Part shown: positions 33,812 to 42,920 of the stretch, one piece after another
How positions within the stretch are numbered: the first letter of the stretch is position 1
Layout of the letters: every line of letters starts with the position of its first letter
Assembly (NCBI GenBank): GCA_009833045.1
Contig: WUUP01000003.1
Location: 320,636 to 384,635, forward strand
Length of the DNA stretch: 64,000 nucleotides
Source of the DNA: Saprospirales bacterium GYS_P2D
GTDB lineage: Bacteria > Bacteroidota > Bacteroidia > Chitinophagales > Saprospiraceae
Reading direction: 5' to 3'
Program-made: the position numbers and the translations under genes
Notes under the pieces: model-generated
Databases searched by the model: none
What the model was told of the DNA's origin: nothing
The model's input: only the letters and a program-made list of their open reading frames with translations

Positions 33812-35224
33812 ATGAAGTTTACAAAATTAGCATTAGTAATCCTCAGCATCAGCCTGTTCAGTCAGGGACTCATCGCACAGTGTACGACCTGGGCGAATCT
33901 CGACAATCGTGAATACCTCGAAGGACAACACTCCGTGTATCGTGGTCTCGTAAAAAGCGAAAATTACACAGAAGCACTCGCCCCATGGAAGACCGTGTAC
34001 GAAGCTGCTCCTGCCGCAGATGGTAAGAGGGACTTTCACTACACAGATGGTATCACCATCTACAAGGCACTGCTCGAGAAAGAAGCGGATGCCGCTAAAA
34101 AGCAAGAATATATAGACATCGTGCTCCGTCTATACGATGAGGCCATAGCTTGTTATGAAGCTAAAGCTATCAGCCTCAAAGGTGGTACAGACGAAGTCTA
34201 TGCTACTCGTATCTCAGATCTCTATGCGAGAAAAGGATATGATATGTACTACTACTTCCGCACGCCGTATCCTGAGACGATGACTGCCCTACAGGAGTCA
34301 CTGGATAAAGGAGGCATGAATGCGCCATATACCGTGATAGCACCATATGCTGATATCGCTGTATATCAATTCACTAATGAGGCTATCGATAAAGCTGAAG
34401 CTCGCCAAATCCATGATGCACTCATCGCTCTCGCAGAAGAAAATGAGTCAAATGGTAATCAGTATGCTACTTACTATACACAGGCTAAAGAAGCAGCAAT
34501 AGGTAAATTCAGAGAAATCGAAGACTATATCTTTGACTGTGACTACTTCAAAGAGCTATGGATGCCAGAATACGAAGAAAACAAAGATGATCCTCAATAT
34601 GCTAAGGATCTATATAACAAGCTACGTCAGAGAGGCTGTGAGGATGGTGATCCATTCCTCGATGAGCTCAAAAAGAAATACGAAGTATGGGCAGCTGCGG
34701 AAAATGCAAGAATAAAAGCAGAATATGAAGCAAACAATCCAGGTATCCAAGCTAAGAAAGCTTATGATGCTGGAGACTTTGATGGAGCAATAGCTAAGTA
34801 CAGAGATGCTATCTCAAATGCTGATAGCAATGATGATAAGGCGAGCTACCACTTCTCAATAGCTTCTATCCTATTCCGTAAGAAGAAGCAATATGGTACT
34901 GCCAGATCAGAAGCTCGTACAGCTGCAGAGCTAAGACCTAACTGGGGTCGCCCATATATGCTCATAGGTGACATGTACGCTACTGGTGCGAGAAACTGTG
35001 GTGACTCTTGGAACCAGAGATTAGCCATCCTCGCTGCTGTCGATAAGTATAGCTATGCTAAGTCTATCGATCCTGAGGTAGCTGATGAAGCTGATAATAA
35101 AATAGGTCGCTATCGCTCAAGTTACCCTATGAAAGATGAGGGCTTCATGAGAGGAGTGAAAGCAGGGCAATCTCAGACTGTAGGGTGCTGGATTGGCGAA
35201 ACAGTAAAAGTGAGATTCCAGTAG
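33812..35224 (+). CDS. Exported TPR protein
   Basis: A 470-residue periplasmic or outer-membrane-associated protein. The ATG at 33812 starts a signal peptide (MKFTKLALVILSISLFSQGL). Helical TPR-like repeats span the mature part, clearest near the C-terminus (KAYDAGDFDGAIAKYRDA, then AELRPNWGRPYMLIGDMYAT). The GARNCGDSWNQRLAILAAVD segment and the C-terminal YPMKDEGFMRG with WIGETVKVRFQ recur in a Bacteroidota TPR family. It is one base downstream of the outer-membrane barrel gene and is followed by a strong terminator. A scaffold or assembly role for envelope complexes is plausible. Confidence 0.82.
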   Translation: MKFTKLALVILSISLFSQGLIAQCTTWANLDNREYLEGQHSVYRGLVKSENYTEALAPWKTVYEAAPAADGKRDFHYTDGITIYKALLEKEADAAKKQEYIDIVLRLYDEAIACYEAKAISLKGGTDEVYATRISDLYARKGYDMYYYFRTPYPETMTALQESLDKGGMNAPYTVIAPYADIAVYQFTNEAIDKAEARQIHDALIALAEENESNGNQYATYYTQAKEAAIGKFREIEDYIFDCDYFKELWMPEYEENKDDPQYAKDLYNKLRQRGCEDGDPFLDELKKKYEVWAAAENARIKAEYEANNPGIQAKKAYDAGDFDGAIAKYRDAISNADSNDDKASYHFSIASILFRKKKQYGTARSEARTAAELRPNWGRPYMLIGDMYATGARNCGDSWNQRLAILAAVDKYSYAKSIDPEVADEADNKIGRYRSSYPMKDEGFMRGVKAGQSQTVGCWIGETVKVRFQ

Positions 35225-35251
35225 TCTGGAAATATCTATAAAGACTTCATG

Positions 35252-35290
35252 AAAGCCATCACGGATTATCCGTGGTGGCTTTTTTCTTTT
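35252..35290 (+). terminator. Strong terminator after the TPR gene
   Basis: AAAGCCATCACGG and CCGTGGTGGCTTT form a 13-bp stem with one wobble and a 5-nt loop, followed by TTTTCTTTT. Its right arm overlaps the 3' end of the convergent methyltransferase gene. Confidence 0.85.
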
Positions 35291-35894
35291 TGGCCACTCC
35301 CCATACATTGTAGGTCGCTGGCCGCCATCCTGGTAGATACATGGAGTCTATCATCTGTATATCATAGCCTGCTGCATCTATGATGGCAGAAATATCCCTA
35401 TTGAGATGACAGCCGCCAGCTATTCGCTTCCAGAGAGGATTGCAGATATCCTGCGTACGATTGACTCGCACATCATCGCTATGTCCATGCTCGATAAATA
35501 ATAGCTGTCCATCATCTTTGAGATATTTGGCCGCAGCCTCCAATGCTCGCTGAGGATCAGGCACGGTACATAGGGTATATGTAGTGACTACAGTATCAAT
35601 AGAAGCCACTGGAATATGTACATCATCTATACCCTGCTGAATGATAGTGACGGGTATCGCTATATTGTCAACGGCCTGCTGTAGCTTATTGAGCTCAGGT
35701 GTAGGATCTACTCCGATGATTTCTGTGACCTTATCGGTAAGATAGTAGTCGAGATTTAGACCAGACCCTATACCTATCTCCAATACACGTCCACGAGCCA
35801 GTGGGACTATCTTCTGTCGCTGTCTCATCATGGGAGATAGACCACAGACACGATGTATCAGTTTTGGTAATAGATATTTTTCGTAGAGATTCAA
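35259..35894 (-). CDS. Class I SAM-dependent methyltransferase
   Basis: A 211-residue soluble methyltransferase. Motif I is VLEIGIGSGLNLDYY (~36-50), the acidic residue after beta-2 is in IIGVDPTPEL, and motif III-like CTVPDPQRALEAAAKYLK and LLFIEHGHSD follow, as in the UbiE/METTL7-like group. Substrate unknown. The start is a TTG at 35892-35894 giving MNLYEKYLLPKLIHRVCG; no in-frame ATG fits better. The 3' end overlaps the terminator of the convergent TPR gene. Confidence 0.88.
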   Translation of the reverse strand: MNLYEKYLLPKLIHRVCGLSPMMRQRQKIVPLARGRVLEIGIGSGLNLDYYLTDKVTEIIGVDPTPELNKLQQAVDNIAIPVTIIQQGIDDVHIPVASIDTVVTTYTLCTVPDPQRALEAAAKYLKDDGQLLFIEHGHSDDVRVNRTQDICNPLWKRIAGGCHLNRDISAIIDAAGYDIQMIDSMYLPGWRPATYNVWGVAKKKKATTDNP

Positions 35895-35943
35895 TTATTC
35901 CACTATTTTAGATGAGTAGGAAGGTAAAAGAATATCGAGGAAT

Positions 35944-37677
35944 ATGCATCACCGCAAGAGTAAAATCGACATCACTAAGTCCAATGGATATAGATACATT
36001 GGCTATAGCCTACTCCTCACCATCATGGGCGCCTGCGGTCAGCATATGGGTGCTCAAGAGGCGGCTGACCTTATCCTACACAATGCTAATATCATCACCG
36101 TAGATGAGGACTTCTCACAGGCCAAGACCTTAGTGATCAGAGATGATCGCATCGTATACGTGGGCAATCGTCAAAATATATCAGCTTGGCAAGACAGCAC
36201 TACCCAAGTCATCGACCTACAGGGTAAAACAGTACTTCCAGGATTTATCGAGCCGCATACTCACCCCATCGCCAGTGCTGTGCTATACAAGTGGACGGAC
36301 GTCAGTGGCATAACTCATAAAACAGCTAAATCCGCACTGACGGCATTAAAAAAAACTGTCAAAGAAACACCTGAAGGAGAATGGATCTTAGGATTTGGCT
36401 GGGATATGATACTACTGGAGGACGCTATGGCACTGGATCGTGACTTTCTCGATAGAGAGATCTCCTCGGAGCATCCCGTATGGATCATGATGCAGAGTAT
36501 GCACACCAGCTACTTCAACTCGATGGCCCTCGAAAGAGCAGGCATCACTGATCAAACACCAAATCCAATAGGAGGTGGAGAATATAAAAAAGATAGTAAT
36601 GGACGACTGACTGGAATAGTGACAGAATCGGCTACGCTGACACCATTCGTCAAAGCACTCCCCCACCTAAGCCATAGAGAGGGCATCCGAGATATGCTAC
36701 GCATGTATGGCAGGTACAATGCTGCGGGGATCAGTACGATAGGAGCAACTGGCCTTCTGGATATCTTTCCTGGGATAAGTGGCCTACAGGTCTGCAGAGA
36801 TATCGCTCAGTCTGATTGGCCTCCGATACGCCTCTACTACTATGACGTCGGGACGCCACAGCTCCAGGATAGTCTACCGGATACTGACGACTGGATGCTG
36901 AGACGTATTGGCCAAAAATATTGGATCGATGGTAGTCCATATACCGGTAGTATGCTAATCGATGAGCCCTATCTTAATACTCCACTGACTAATGAAAAAC
37001 TGGATATCCCCTTTGATAGTCATGGACATCAGATGTATCCTCAGGAGATCTATAGAGCTATGATCGATCAGGCCGACTCGCTGGGCTGGCAGATCGCTAT
37101 ACATGCACAAGGAGATAGTGCGTCGAGGATAGCGCTGGACCTATTAGCACAGACTGCTACTACACAGGAGCGGAGACATCGCATGGAACATCTCGCACTG
37201 GTAGAGCGAGAGACGCTCCAGAGCATGGCTGAGATCGGCGTGACTCCGAGCTTTCATATCAATCATGTATACTACTACGGGGATGAGCTCTCCGACTATA
37301 TCATAGGTCAGACTCGAGCAGATCGACTGATGCCGCTGGCAGATGCACTTGATTTTGATCACCATCTGACTCTGCACAATGACTCACCAATGTATCCTCC
37401 GAGTCCACTGCTCGCCATACAGACAGCCGTCACCCGTACCAGCAGAACAGGTCGTATGATCGGAGGTGAGCAGGCCATATCGATAGATGAGGCCATCAAG
37501 GCTGTTACGATCAATGCAGCTTGGCAACTTCATGCCGAGGATGAGATAGGATCATTAGAAGTAGGCAAGAAAGCTGACTTTGTCATCCTATCTGACGATC
37601 CTATGATCATAGATCCGCATCAGATAGCGCAGATACGAGTGATAGCGACTTTCGTAAATGGCAAAAAGGCTATCTAA
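35944..37677 (+). CDS. Exported amidohydrolase, YtcJ-like
   Basis: A 577-residue metal-dependent hydrolase of the amidohydrolase superfamily. The N-terminus has a hydrophobic signal (YSLLLTIMGACG) with a possible lipobox MGAC, so it is likely an envelope lipoprotein. Metal site motif PGFIEPHTHP (HxH) follows; later ligands are in WQIAIHAQGD, HRMEHLALV and LTLHNDSPM. The C-terminal part ends with the usual EVGKKADFVILSDDP. Similar enzymes act on amide or N-formyl substrates; the substrate here is unknown. An ATG at 35944 is used. It ends 4 bp from the convergent DUF481-like gene. Confidence 0.9.
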   Translation: MHHRKSKIDITKSNGYRYIGYSLLLTIMGACGQHMGAQEAADLILHNANIITVDEDFSQAKTLVIRDDRIVYVGNRQNISAWQDSTTQVIDLQGKTVLPGFIEPHTHPIASAVLYKWTDVSGITHKTAKSALTALKKTVKETPEGEWILGFGWDMILLEDAMALDRDFLDREISSEHPVWIMMQSMHTSYFNSMALERAGITDQTPNPIGGGEYKKDSNGRLTGIVTESATLTPFVKALPHLSHREGIRDMLRMYGRYNAAGISTIGATGLLDIFPGISGLQVCRDIAQSDWPPIRLYYYDVGTPQLQDSLPDTDDWMLRRIGQKYWIDGSPYTGSMLIDEPYLNTPLTNEKLDIPFDSHGHQMYPQEIYRAMIDQADSLGWQIAIHAQGDSASRIALDLLAQTATTQERRHRMEHLALVERETLQSMAEIGVTPSFHINHVYYYGDELSDYIIGQTRADRLMPLADALDFDHHLTLHNDSPMYPPSPLLAIQTAVTRTSRTGRMIGGEQAISIDEAIKAVTINAAWQLHAEDEIGSLEVGKKADFVILSDDPMIIDPHQIAQIRVIATFVNGKKAI

Positions 37678-37681
37678 GCCC

Positions 37682-38437
37682 CTAAAATGTGTATCTCAGC
37701 CCGTTGAGCAGGCGATAGGTCAAGCTCGGCACTGCTGGTGGAGGTACTCGATCGTATGACATATTAAACTGGATATTGAAACGCAGTCTCTCTGTAATCA
37801 ATAGCTCCAGAGCATTCTCGTTGAGTATACGATAGTCGCCCCACATATCTATCCGTGGCTGTACATAGGTCGTACTGATGAATGATACTGTCTCTTGAGG
37901 CCTGAGACTAAAGCTCAGATAGGACGATAGTCGATGATCATAATGCTGCTCCTCAGGATCCGATAGTATCTCCCGCTCAAACATGTACAGCGTACCGAAA
38001 TACACCTGCGCATTATCATATTCCATCAAGACTAAGCGAGGTCCAAGACCCGTGAGCCAGCGACTGTCGATCTTTGTCAGAGAGTTATACTGTAGCTGGG
38101 TGAAATACTCCCACTCGAGCCAATCTGCGGCCTCATGGGTATACCTGAGATGGAGAAACCCAGAGTTGCTAAAACTCTCTCCTTCTCCCTGTATTAAGCC
38201 AATATTGCCCACTAATAAGACAAGATCTTTACCAGAGAAGTAATTAATATGGCCACCAAAATTGAGATCCAAGAGTGACTTAGTCGTCCGCTGGACCTGC
38301 ATGCTGGCATAGATACTGCCATACCAACCTGCACTATCTACACCCATTCTTTTTTTCTCGATATTCACGATCTGTGCAGATAGCGTATAGCTTAGCAGAC
38401 AGCAGCAGCCAATGATGAAAGCTTTTATATTTTCCAA
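37682..38437 (-). CDS. DUF481-like outer-membrane protein
   Basis: A 251-residue exported protein, signal peptide ~1-21 (IGCCCLLSYTLSAQ). The mature part is alternating beta strands with aromatic girdles (FLHLRYTHEAADWLEWEYFT; QVYFGTLYMFERE; LSSYLSFSLRPQETVSFIST) and ends in Phe (LLNGLRYTF), as expected for a beta-barrel inserted by BAM. The pattern matches the DUF481/YdiY family. Start is a TTG at 38435-38437. No operon partner; function unknown. Confidence 0.75.
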   Translation of the reverse strand: MENIKAFIIGCCCLLSYTLSAQIVNIEKKRMGVDSAGWYGSIYASMQVQRTTKSLLDLNFGGHINYFSGKDLVLLVGNIGLIQGEGESFSNSGFLHLRYTHEAADWLEWEYFTQLQYNSLTKIDSRWLTGLGPRLVLMEYDNAQVYFGTLYMFEREILSDPEEQHYDHRLSSYLSFSLRPQETVSFISTTYVQPRIDMWGDYRILNENALELLITERLRFNIQFNMSYDRVPPPAVPSLTYRLLNGLRYTF

Positions 38438-38579
38438 TGATTTAATACAGTTGTGACTGATCTACAGCAATAACAATTCCGAAAATGACAAGTTAGACCA
38501 GTTATAAAAACGACTATGGCGTATAATAGGCAAAAAGAAGGGCTTGTTATAAGAGTCATTTTTAATAATTTTGGAGGAT

Positions 38580-39647
38580 ATGACGCAGAATAGATTGAAA
38601 AGACCATCTCTCAATACGATGGAAGCAGAGATCACTGAGAAATTGAAAAACTGGAAAGTAATGATCCAGGAGTATCAAATCCCTGATAATAAGAAGGCAG
38701 TACTACAGATGGTGAATACTTTTTTACCATATATTGGGCTGTGGACTTTGATGTACTTTAGTTTGAATTGGTCGATCTGGCTCACTATACCTATAGGACT
38801 GATCAATGCATTTTTCTTAGTGAGAATATTCATCATCCAGCACGACTGTGGACATCAGTCATTCATGGGATCTCAGAAAATGAATAATGTAGTAGGCTGG
38901 GTATGCAGCTTCTTTAGCACGATCCCCTATAAATATTGGGCTAAGGTGCACAATCATCACCACGGACATACGGGTCAGCTTGAGCAAAGAGATATAGGAG
39001 ACATAGATTTCTTGACTGTAGCGGAATACAGATCTCGCAATAGCTGGGGAAGATTTAAATATAGACTCTTCAGAAGTCCATTTGTATTATTTTTCTTCGC
39101 TCCGTTTTGGTATCTGATGGTATCCAATCGTATACCAACATTCAAACTAAAAGGATGGCACAAAGTGCGCCGCACACAGATCATCAATAATGTATCACTC
39201 ATAGCGCTATACGCAGGACTCGCCTACTTGTTAGGTTGGCAAAAGTTCTTGTTTATCCAGCTATTTGTGGTGTTTACCTTCTTCATTATTGCATTTTGGT
39301 TCTTCTACGTGCAGCACCAGCATGAAGAAGGCTATATGAGATGGCGTCAAAATTGGAACTACTTATTAGCGGCGATCAGAGGATCTACCTACTATAAGCT
39401 GCCAAAGGTCTTCCAATGGTTGACTGGTAATATCGGTATCCACCACATTCATCACCTCAGTGCACGCATACCAAACTACAATCTGGAGAAATGTATGAAG
39501 GAGAATCCTTTATTCACCCAGTATGCTAATGTGATCACATTTTGGGATAGTATCAAGCTCACTGCTAATAAGCTCTGGGATGAAGAGTCAAAGCGTATGA
39601 TCTCTTTCGCAGAGTTTTATAAAATGGAAAAAATGAGATTAGCATAA
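38580..39647 (+). CDS. Membrane fatty-acid desaturase
   Basis: Introduces a double bond into acyl chains using a di-iron centre, in the cytoplasmic membrane. The 355-residue protein has the three histidine boxes: HDCGHQ (HxxxH), HNHHHGH (HxxHH) and HHIHH near the C-terminus. About four to six membrane helices surround them. The ATG at 38580 is preceded by GGAGG only 2 bp away; the TTG at 38571 would add three residues and have no RBS. The C-terminal HHIHHLSARIPNYNL resembles omega-type acyl-lipid desaturases. It is followed by a clear terminator. Confidence 0.92.
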   Translation: MTQNRLKRPSLNTMEAEITEKLKNWKVMIQEYQIPDNKKAVLQMVNTFLPYIGLWTLMYFSLNWSIWLTIPIGLINAFFLVRIFIIQHDCGHQSFMGSQKMNNVVGWVCSFFSTIPYKYWAKVHNHHHGHTGQLEQRDIGDIDFLTVAEYRSRNSWGRFKYRLFRSPFVLFFFAPFWYLMVSNRIPTFKLKGWHKVRRTQIINNVSLIALYAGLAYLLGWQKFLFIQLFVVFTFFIIAFWFFYVQHQHEEGYMRWRQNWNYLLAAIRGSTYYKLPKVFQWLTGNIGIHHIHHLSARIPNYNLEKCMKENPLFTQYANVITFWDSIKLTANKLWDEESKRMISFAEFYKMEKMRLA

Positions 39648-39670
39648 GCTAAGATCACCACGACATAGAT

Positions 39671-39707
39671 CAGGCTCACTTCTATCAAGTGGGCCTGTTT
39701 CATTTTT
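39671..39707 (+). terminator. Terminator of the desaturase gene
   Basis: CAGGCTCACTT and AAGTGGGCCTG form an 11-bp stem with a 5-nt loop, then TTTCATTTTT. It overlaps an alternative upstream start of the NUDIX gene, which argues for the later start. Confidence 0.85.
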
Positions 39708-39736
39708 ATACAAGAGCTATAGCTCTAAAAAACAGA

Positions 39737-40297
39737 ATGATGTCTCAGCAAAATGACTGGAAAACAAAATCTAAGGAAACCGTCTATGACAACCCATGGA
39801 TCCGAGTAGAGCATCATGAAGTCATCACGCCTGGGGGTACCGATGGCATCTATGGTAAGATACACTTCAAAAATCTGGCTATCGGCATCATCCCTATTGA
39901 CGAGCATGATAATACCTGGCTCGTAGGTCAATATCGCTATACCCTTGATGAATATAGCTGGGAGATCCCCATGGGTGGAGGACCGCTCGACATCGACCCT
40001 CTCCTATCTGCTCAGCGGGAGCTACAAGAAGAAACTGGTATCTCAGCTCAGAGCTGGGAGGTACTCATGAAAATCCATACCAGCAACAGCGTCACTGATG
40101 AGACTGGCTATATCTATATCGCTACTGACCTAAGCTATGGAGAGACAGAACACGAAGACACCGAAAATATCAAAATCAAAAAACTCCCACTCACTGAAGC
40201 TATCGATATGATCCACTCTGGAGAGATCACAGATGCTATCACTATTGCAGGAATACTCAGATATGCTCGTCATCGAGCCAACTCAAAAACGATATAA
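39737..40297 (+). CDS. NUDIX hydrolase, ADP-ribose pyrophosphatase-like
   Basis: A 186-residue soluble enzyme that probably hydrolyses a nucleoside diphosphate-X such as ADP-ribose. The NUDIX box lies in the middle: G-x5-[I]-x7-RELQEETGI, with Ile where the first Glu of the consensus stands, flanked by two Asp, while the catalytic REUxEE core is intact. YSWEIPMGG before it matches the ADP-ribose pyrophosphatase group. ATG-ATG at 39737 and 39740 are both possible; the upstream frame from 39689 crosses a terminator. It ends 7 bp from the convergent TPR gene. Confidence 0.9.
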   Translation: MMSQQNDWKTKSKETVYDNPWIRVEHHEVITPGGTDGIYGKIHFKNLAIGIIPIDEHDNTWLVGQYRYTLDEYSWEIPMGGGPLDIDPLLSAQRELQEETGISAQSWEVLMKIHTSNSVTDETGYIYIATDLSYGETEHEDTENIKIKKLPLTEAIDMIHSGEITDAITIAGILRYARHRANSKTI

Positions 40298-40304
40298 TAG
40301 CTCC

Positions 40305-41891
40305 CTATCCTAATAGCTTATTCTGATCAGTATATTTTTTGATCAGTGATTTTAGTCGAGGATCGTTCTGATATCGGATATATGGCTCCTGATCCATAAA
40401 ATTATTCAATGGAAGTCCTCGCTCCAATGCTTTTTCTATCTCGGTGTAAAATGCTTCATGATTATCCATGAGCGCATAGGCCTCAGCCTTAGTAGAGTAT
40501 GGATAGGGATTGCTCGGGATCAGATCGATAGCTTCTTGAGCATGAATGAGAGACAGCTCATACTCACCACGCTTATAATCAGTGATCGCTAGTAGATTTA
40601 GATTTCGCATTCTCATAAATGCATCATACTCTCCCTCTTTATAAACCTGATTTAGTCTTAAGAGATATTGATTCAGTGCTTCGTGGTTATCTTCTTTATA
40701 ATAATGATAGTTGATCACTGTCTGCAAGCAGCCTACATTCTCAGGATCATATTGGAGTCCTTTGCGAGCATAGTGATAGGCAGAGTCTACTTCATTTTGT
40801 ATACCATATTTACTACTTAGTGCTACATAGTAGTCTGCAGTGTTGCCCAGCTCTTCGCCAGCTTGCTGGAGTACACGTAGACTGCCAGCAGTATCTTTTT
40901 TAGTATTGAGCATGAAGTATGAATAATTCTGATAGGCCCAGATATTTTTAGGCGAATTTTTCACATTCATTTGAAAGTATTCCTCCGCCCTATCAAGATT
41001 ACCCAGACTCATATTAGCATAGGCTAATCCGTTGATGCTACCAAATCGGTTTTTGTCATTACGAGTAGATAGCTTTTCAAAATATCTTATAGCCTCTTCG
41101 TAGTCACCATGAGTATAATGCATCCAGCCTTGGGCCATTTGAGCATTGGCAAAATTCGGATCAATAGCGAGCGCTTCTTGATAAAACTCTTGGGCCATAT
41201 CTTCTTGTTGCTGTTTGAGCTTGAGATTTCCCCATGCCAGATAGGCCCATTTTTTATCGTCAGGATGCTTTCTGAGAATCCCTCTGATTATATTTTCAGC
41301 CTCAGCATATTCTTTTCGCTGATAGCGATGGACTGCCAGTCTATAGGGATCAGTATTCTCTAATAGTCCCTCTGCCGCTTGATCTACGATCTCATCCAAT
41401 GCCTGCAAGCGATCCCACTCGCTATAATCTACTTCATAGGCCAGTGGCTCATATCCAGACATACGCAGTGTCAGTCGGAGAGTACTGTCGATATCGACCA
41501 TATTGCCACCGATTGAGTTGACAGGTATATTGAATAGTTCTTTGAGGTGATAGCTCAGGGAATTAGTAGAAAATCCAAAACCCATGATCTGAAGATTAAG
41601 ATCCGGACTACTACTGACACCTATAGTCATATTGTCTTCTTTAGAGCTTTTAATATCTTCTTTGAGCTGCTCGTACTCCTCTACTATCATCATAGCGAGT
41701 ACCTCTCCACTGACACCTGCATCCATATAGCTCTGGGGCATCCTAAAGGTCTCTATGATATAGCCATCCTGGCGGAGCCCTCCTATGAGCGTCACGATGA
41801 CTAATAAAGCAACAGCATATAGTAAGACCTTAGAGATAGTCTTCAGAGTATCCCAATGAGATTGATTTTGAAATGCGCTATACCAAGACAT
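40305..41891 (-). CDS. Membrane-anchored TPR protein
   Basis: A 528-residue protein with one N-terminal membrane helix (~20-42, VLLYAVALLVIVTLIGGL) and a large extracytoplasmic part. Residues ~45-160 form an unrecognised alpha/beta domain; from ~175 onward there are about eight TPR units (HRYQRKEYAEAENIIRGILR, then GWMHYTHGDYEEAIRYFEKL, INGLAYANMSLGNLDRAEEY). The arrangement resembles TPR modules attached to adenylate-cyclase or winged-helix regulators, but no catalytic or DNA-binding part is present. Function unknown, presumably a protein-interaction scaffold. Single gene. Confidence 0.82.
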   Translation of the reverse strand: MSWYSAFQNQSHWDTLKTISKVLLYAVALLVIVTLIGGLRQDGYIIETFRMPQSYMDAGVSGEVLAMMIVEEYEQLKEDIKSSKEDNMTIGVSSSPDLNLQIMGFGFSTNSLSYHLKELFNIPVNSIGGNMVDIDSTLRLTLRMSGYEPLAYEVDYSEWDRLQALDEIVDQAAEGLLENTDPYRLAVHRYQRKEYAEAENIIRGILRKHPDDKKWAYLAWGNLKLKQQQEDMAQEFYQEALAIDPNFANAQMAQGWMHYTHGDYEEAIRYFEKLSTRNDKNRFGSINGLAYANMSLGNLDRAEEYFQMNVKNSPKNIWAYQNYSYFMLNTKKDTAGSLRVLQQAGEELGNTADYYVALSSKYGIQNEVDSAYHYARKGLQYDPENVGCLQTVINYHYYKEDNHEALNQYLLRLNQVYKEGEYDAFMRMRNLNLLAITDYKRGEYELSLIHAQEAIDLIPSNPYPYSTKAEAYALMDNHEAFYTEIEKALERGLPLNNFMDQEPYIRYQNDPRLKSLIKKYTDQNKLLG

Positions 41892-42061
41892 ATTAAGATT
41901 GATTTAGCTAAAATTAATACTTTTCTATAGTCTCCAGAATAGTGAATCACAGATGAATTAGTCGAGAATGAACTAACAATCGTAGATAAAACCGTCAATA
42001 CTGAATGTTCTTTAGCTTATTTTCGTTCTACTCATTACAACAATAATATTGATAATATCAC

Positions 42062-42493
42062 ATGGCAAAATATAAAGCTACCGGCTGTACTCGATTTCTT
42101 TTTTTCTTGATCATATTCGTACCTATCGCCTATTTTGGCTCCCAGTATCTGATGAACTCTGGCAAATGGGAGGAGTGGCAAAGTAAAATCGATCCAAATC
42201 AAAACTCTGTAGAGCAGGCTATAGAAAAAAACAGACCCGATGCAGATCAAATGAGTGATCGAGAAGTACAACAAAAGCTAAAGGAGCTCCTCGATAGAAT
42301 CGAATCTCAAGATGAAAAGCTGAAAGAACAAGAAGAGACGATACACAAACAAAATATCCTCATCGATCAGCTACGCCAGCAGCTCAATACAGGAGGACAG
42401 TCTAATCAAAATCCTGTGCCGTCAAATAAAAAAGATGGTAATAGCTTAGAAGAATTATTAAAAGAAGCTGATAAAGCATTAAAAAAGAATTGA
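42062..42493 (+). CDS. Small membrane-anchored coiled-coil protein
   Basis: A 143-residue protein with an N-terminal membrane helix (~11-30, RFLFFLIIFVPIAYFGSQYL), followed by a charged coiled coil (~70-115, KLKELLDRIESQDEKLKEQE) and a polar tail ending in helical LEELLKEADKALKK. ATG start at 42062. No known domain. It is a single gene upstream of the initiator tRNA promoter. It may be an envelope spacer or a subunit; function unknown. Confidence 0.72.
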   Translation: MAKYKATGCTRFLFFLIIFVPIAYFGSQYLMNSGKWEEWQSKIDPNQNSVEQAIEKNRPDADQMSDREVQQKLKELLDRIESQDEKLKEQEETIHKQNILIDQLRQQLNTGGQSNQNPVPSNKKDGNSLEELLKEADKALKKN

Positions 42494-42560
42494 TAAAGTA
42501 GCATAGGATATACTTCAATCAAATTTTGGGAACTTTCAATCATTAATTCAAGTTATATTC

Positions 42561-42590
42561 TTTGTTAACTTAACATAAAGTGTATATTTG
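42561..42590 (+). promoter_or_regulatory. Promoter of the initiator tRNA
   Basis: TTTG at 42561-42564, 18-bp spacer, TATATTTG at 42583-42590, a perfect match to the Bacteroidota TAnnTTTG -7 element with a -33 TTTG. Transcription should begin about 40 bp before the tRNA. Confidence 0.85.
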
Positions 42591-42629
42591 CACTCCCGAT
42601 CACAAATGAGATGATCGGAATAACTACAT

Positions 42630-42702
<73 letters not shown>

Positions 42703-42705
42703 CTA

Positions 42706-42747
42706 AAAACCCTTGTAAGTCACTGATTTGCAAGGGTTTCTTTATTT
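42706..42747 (+). terminator. Terminator of the initiator tRNA
   Basis: AAAACCCTTG (42706-42715) pairs with CAAGGGTTT (42731-42739), followed by CTTTATTT. Confidence 0.85.
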
Positions 42748-42920
42748 CAGAGACTTTATATCCTATCTCTCCTACACCACTTAGCTTCATTCTTTATTTG
42801 TCGACCCTCTCACAAAGTGTTAGATATTAAGCCTTTAATACGAAAAAGATTCTATTTTCATTAATCCACTGCAGATGCCCTCTCGACAAGAGTTATAGTA
42901 CATGGATTAAACAAGACTTA

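Noticed and set aside
40305-41891. Adenylate-cyclase-type regulator
   Set aside because: Only the TPR part resembles such proteins; no cyclase or DNA-binding domain is present.
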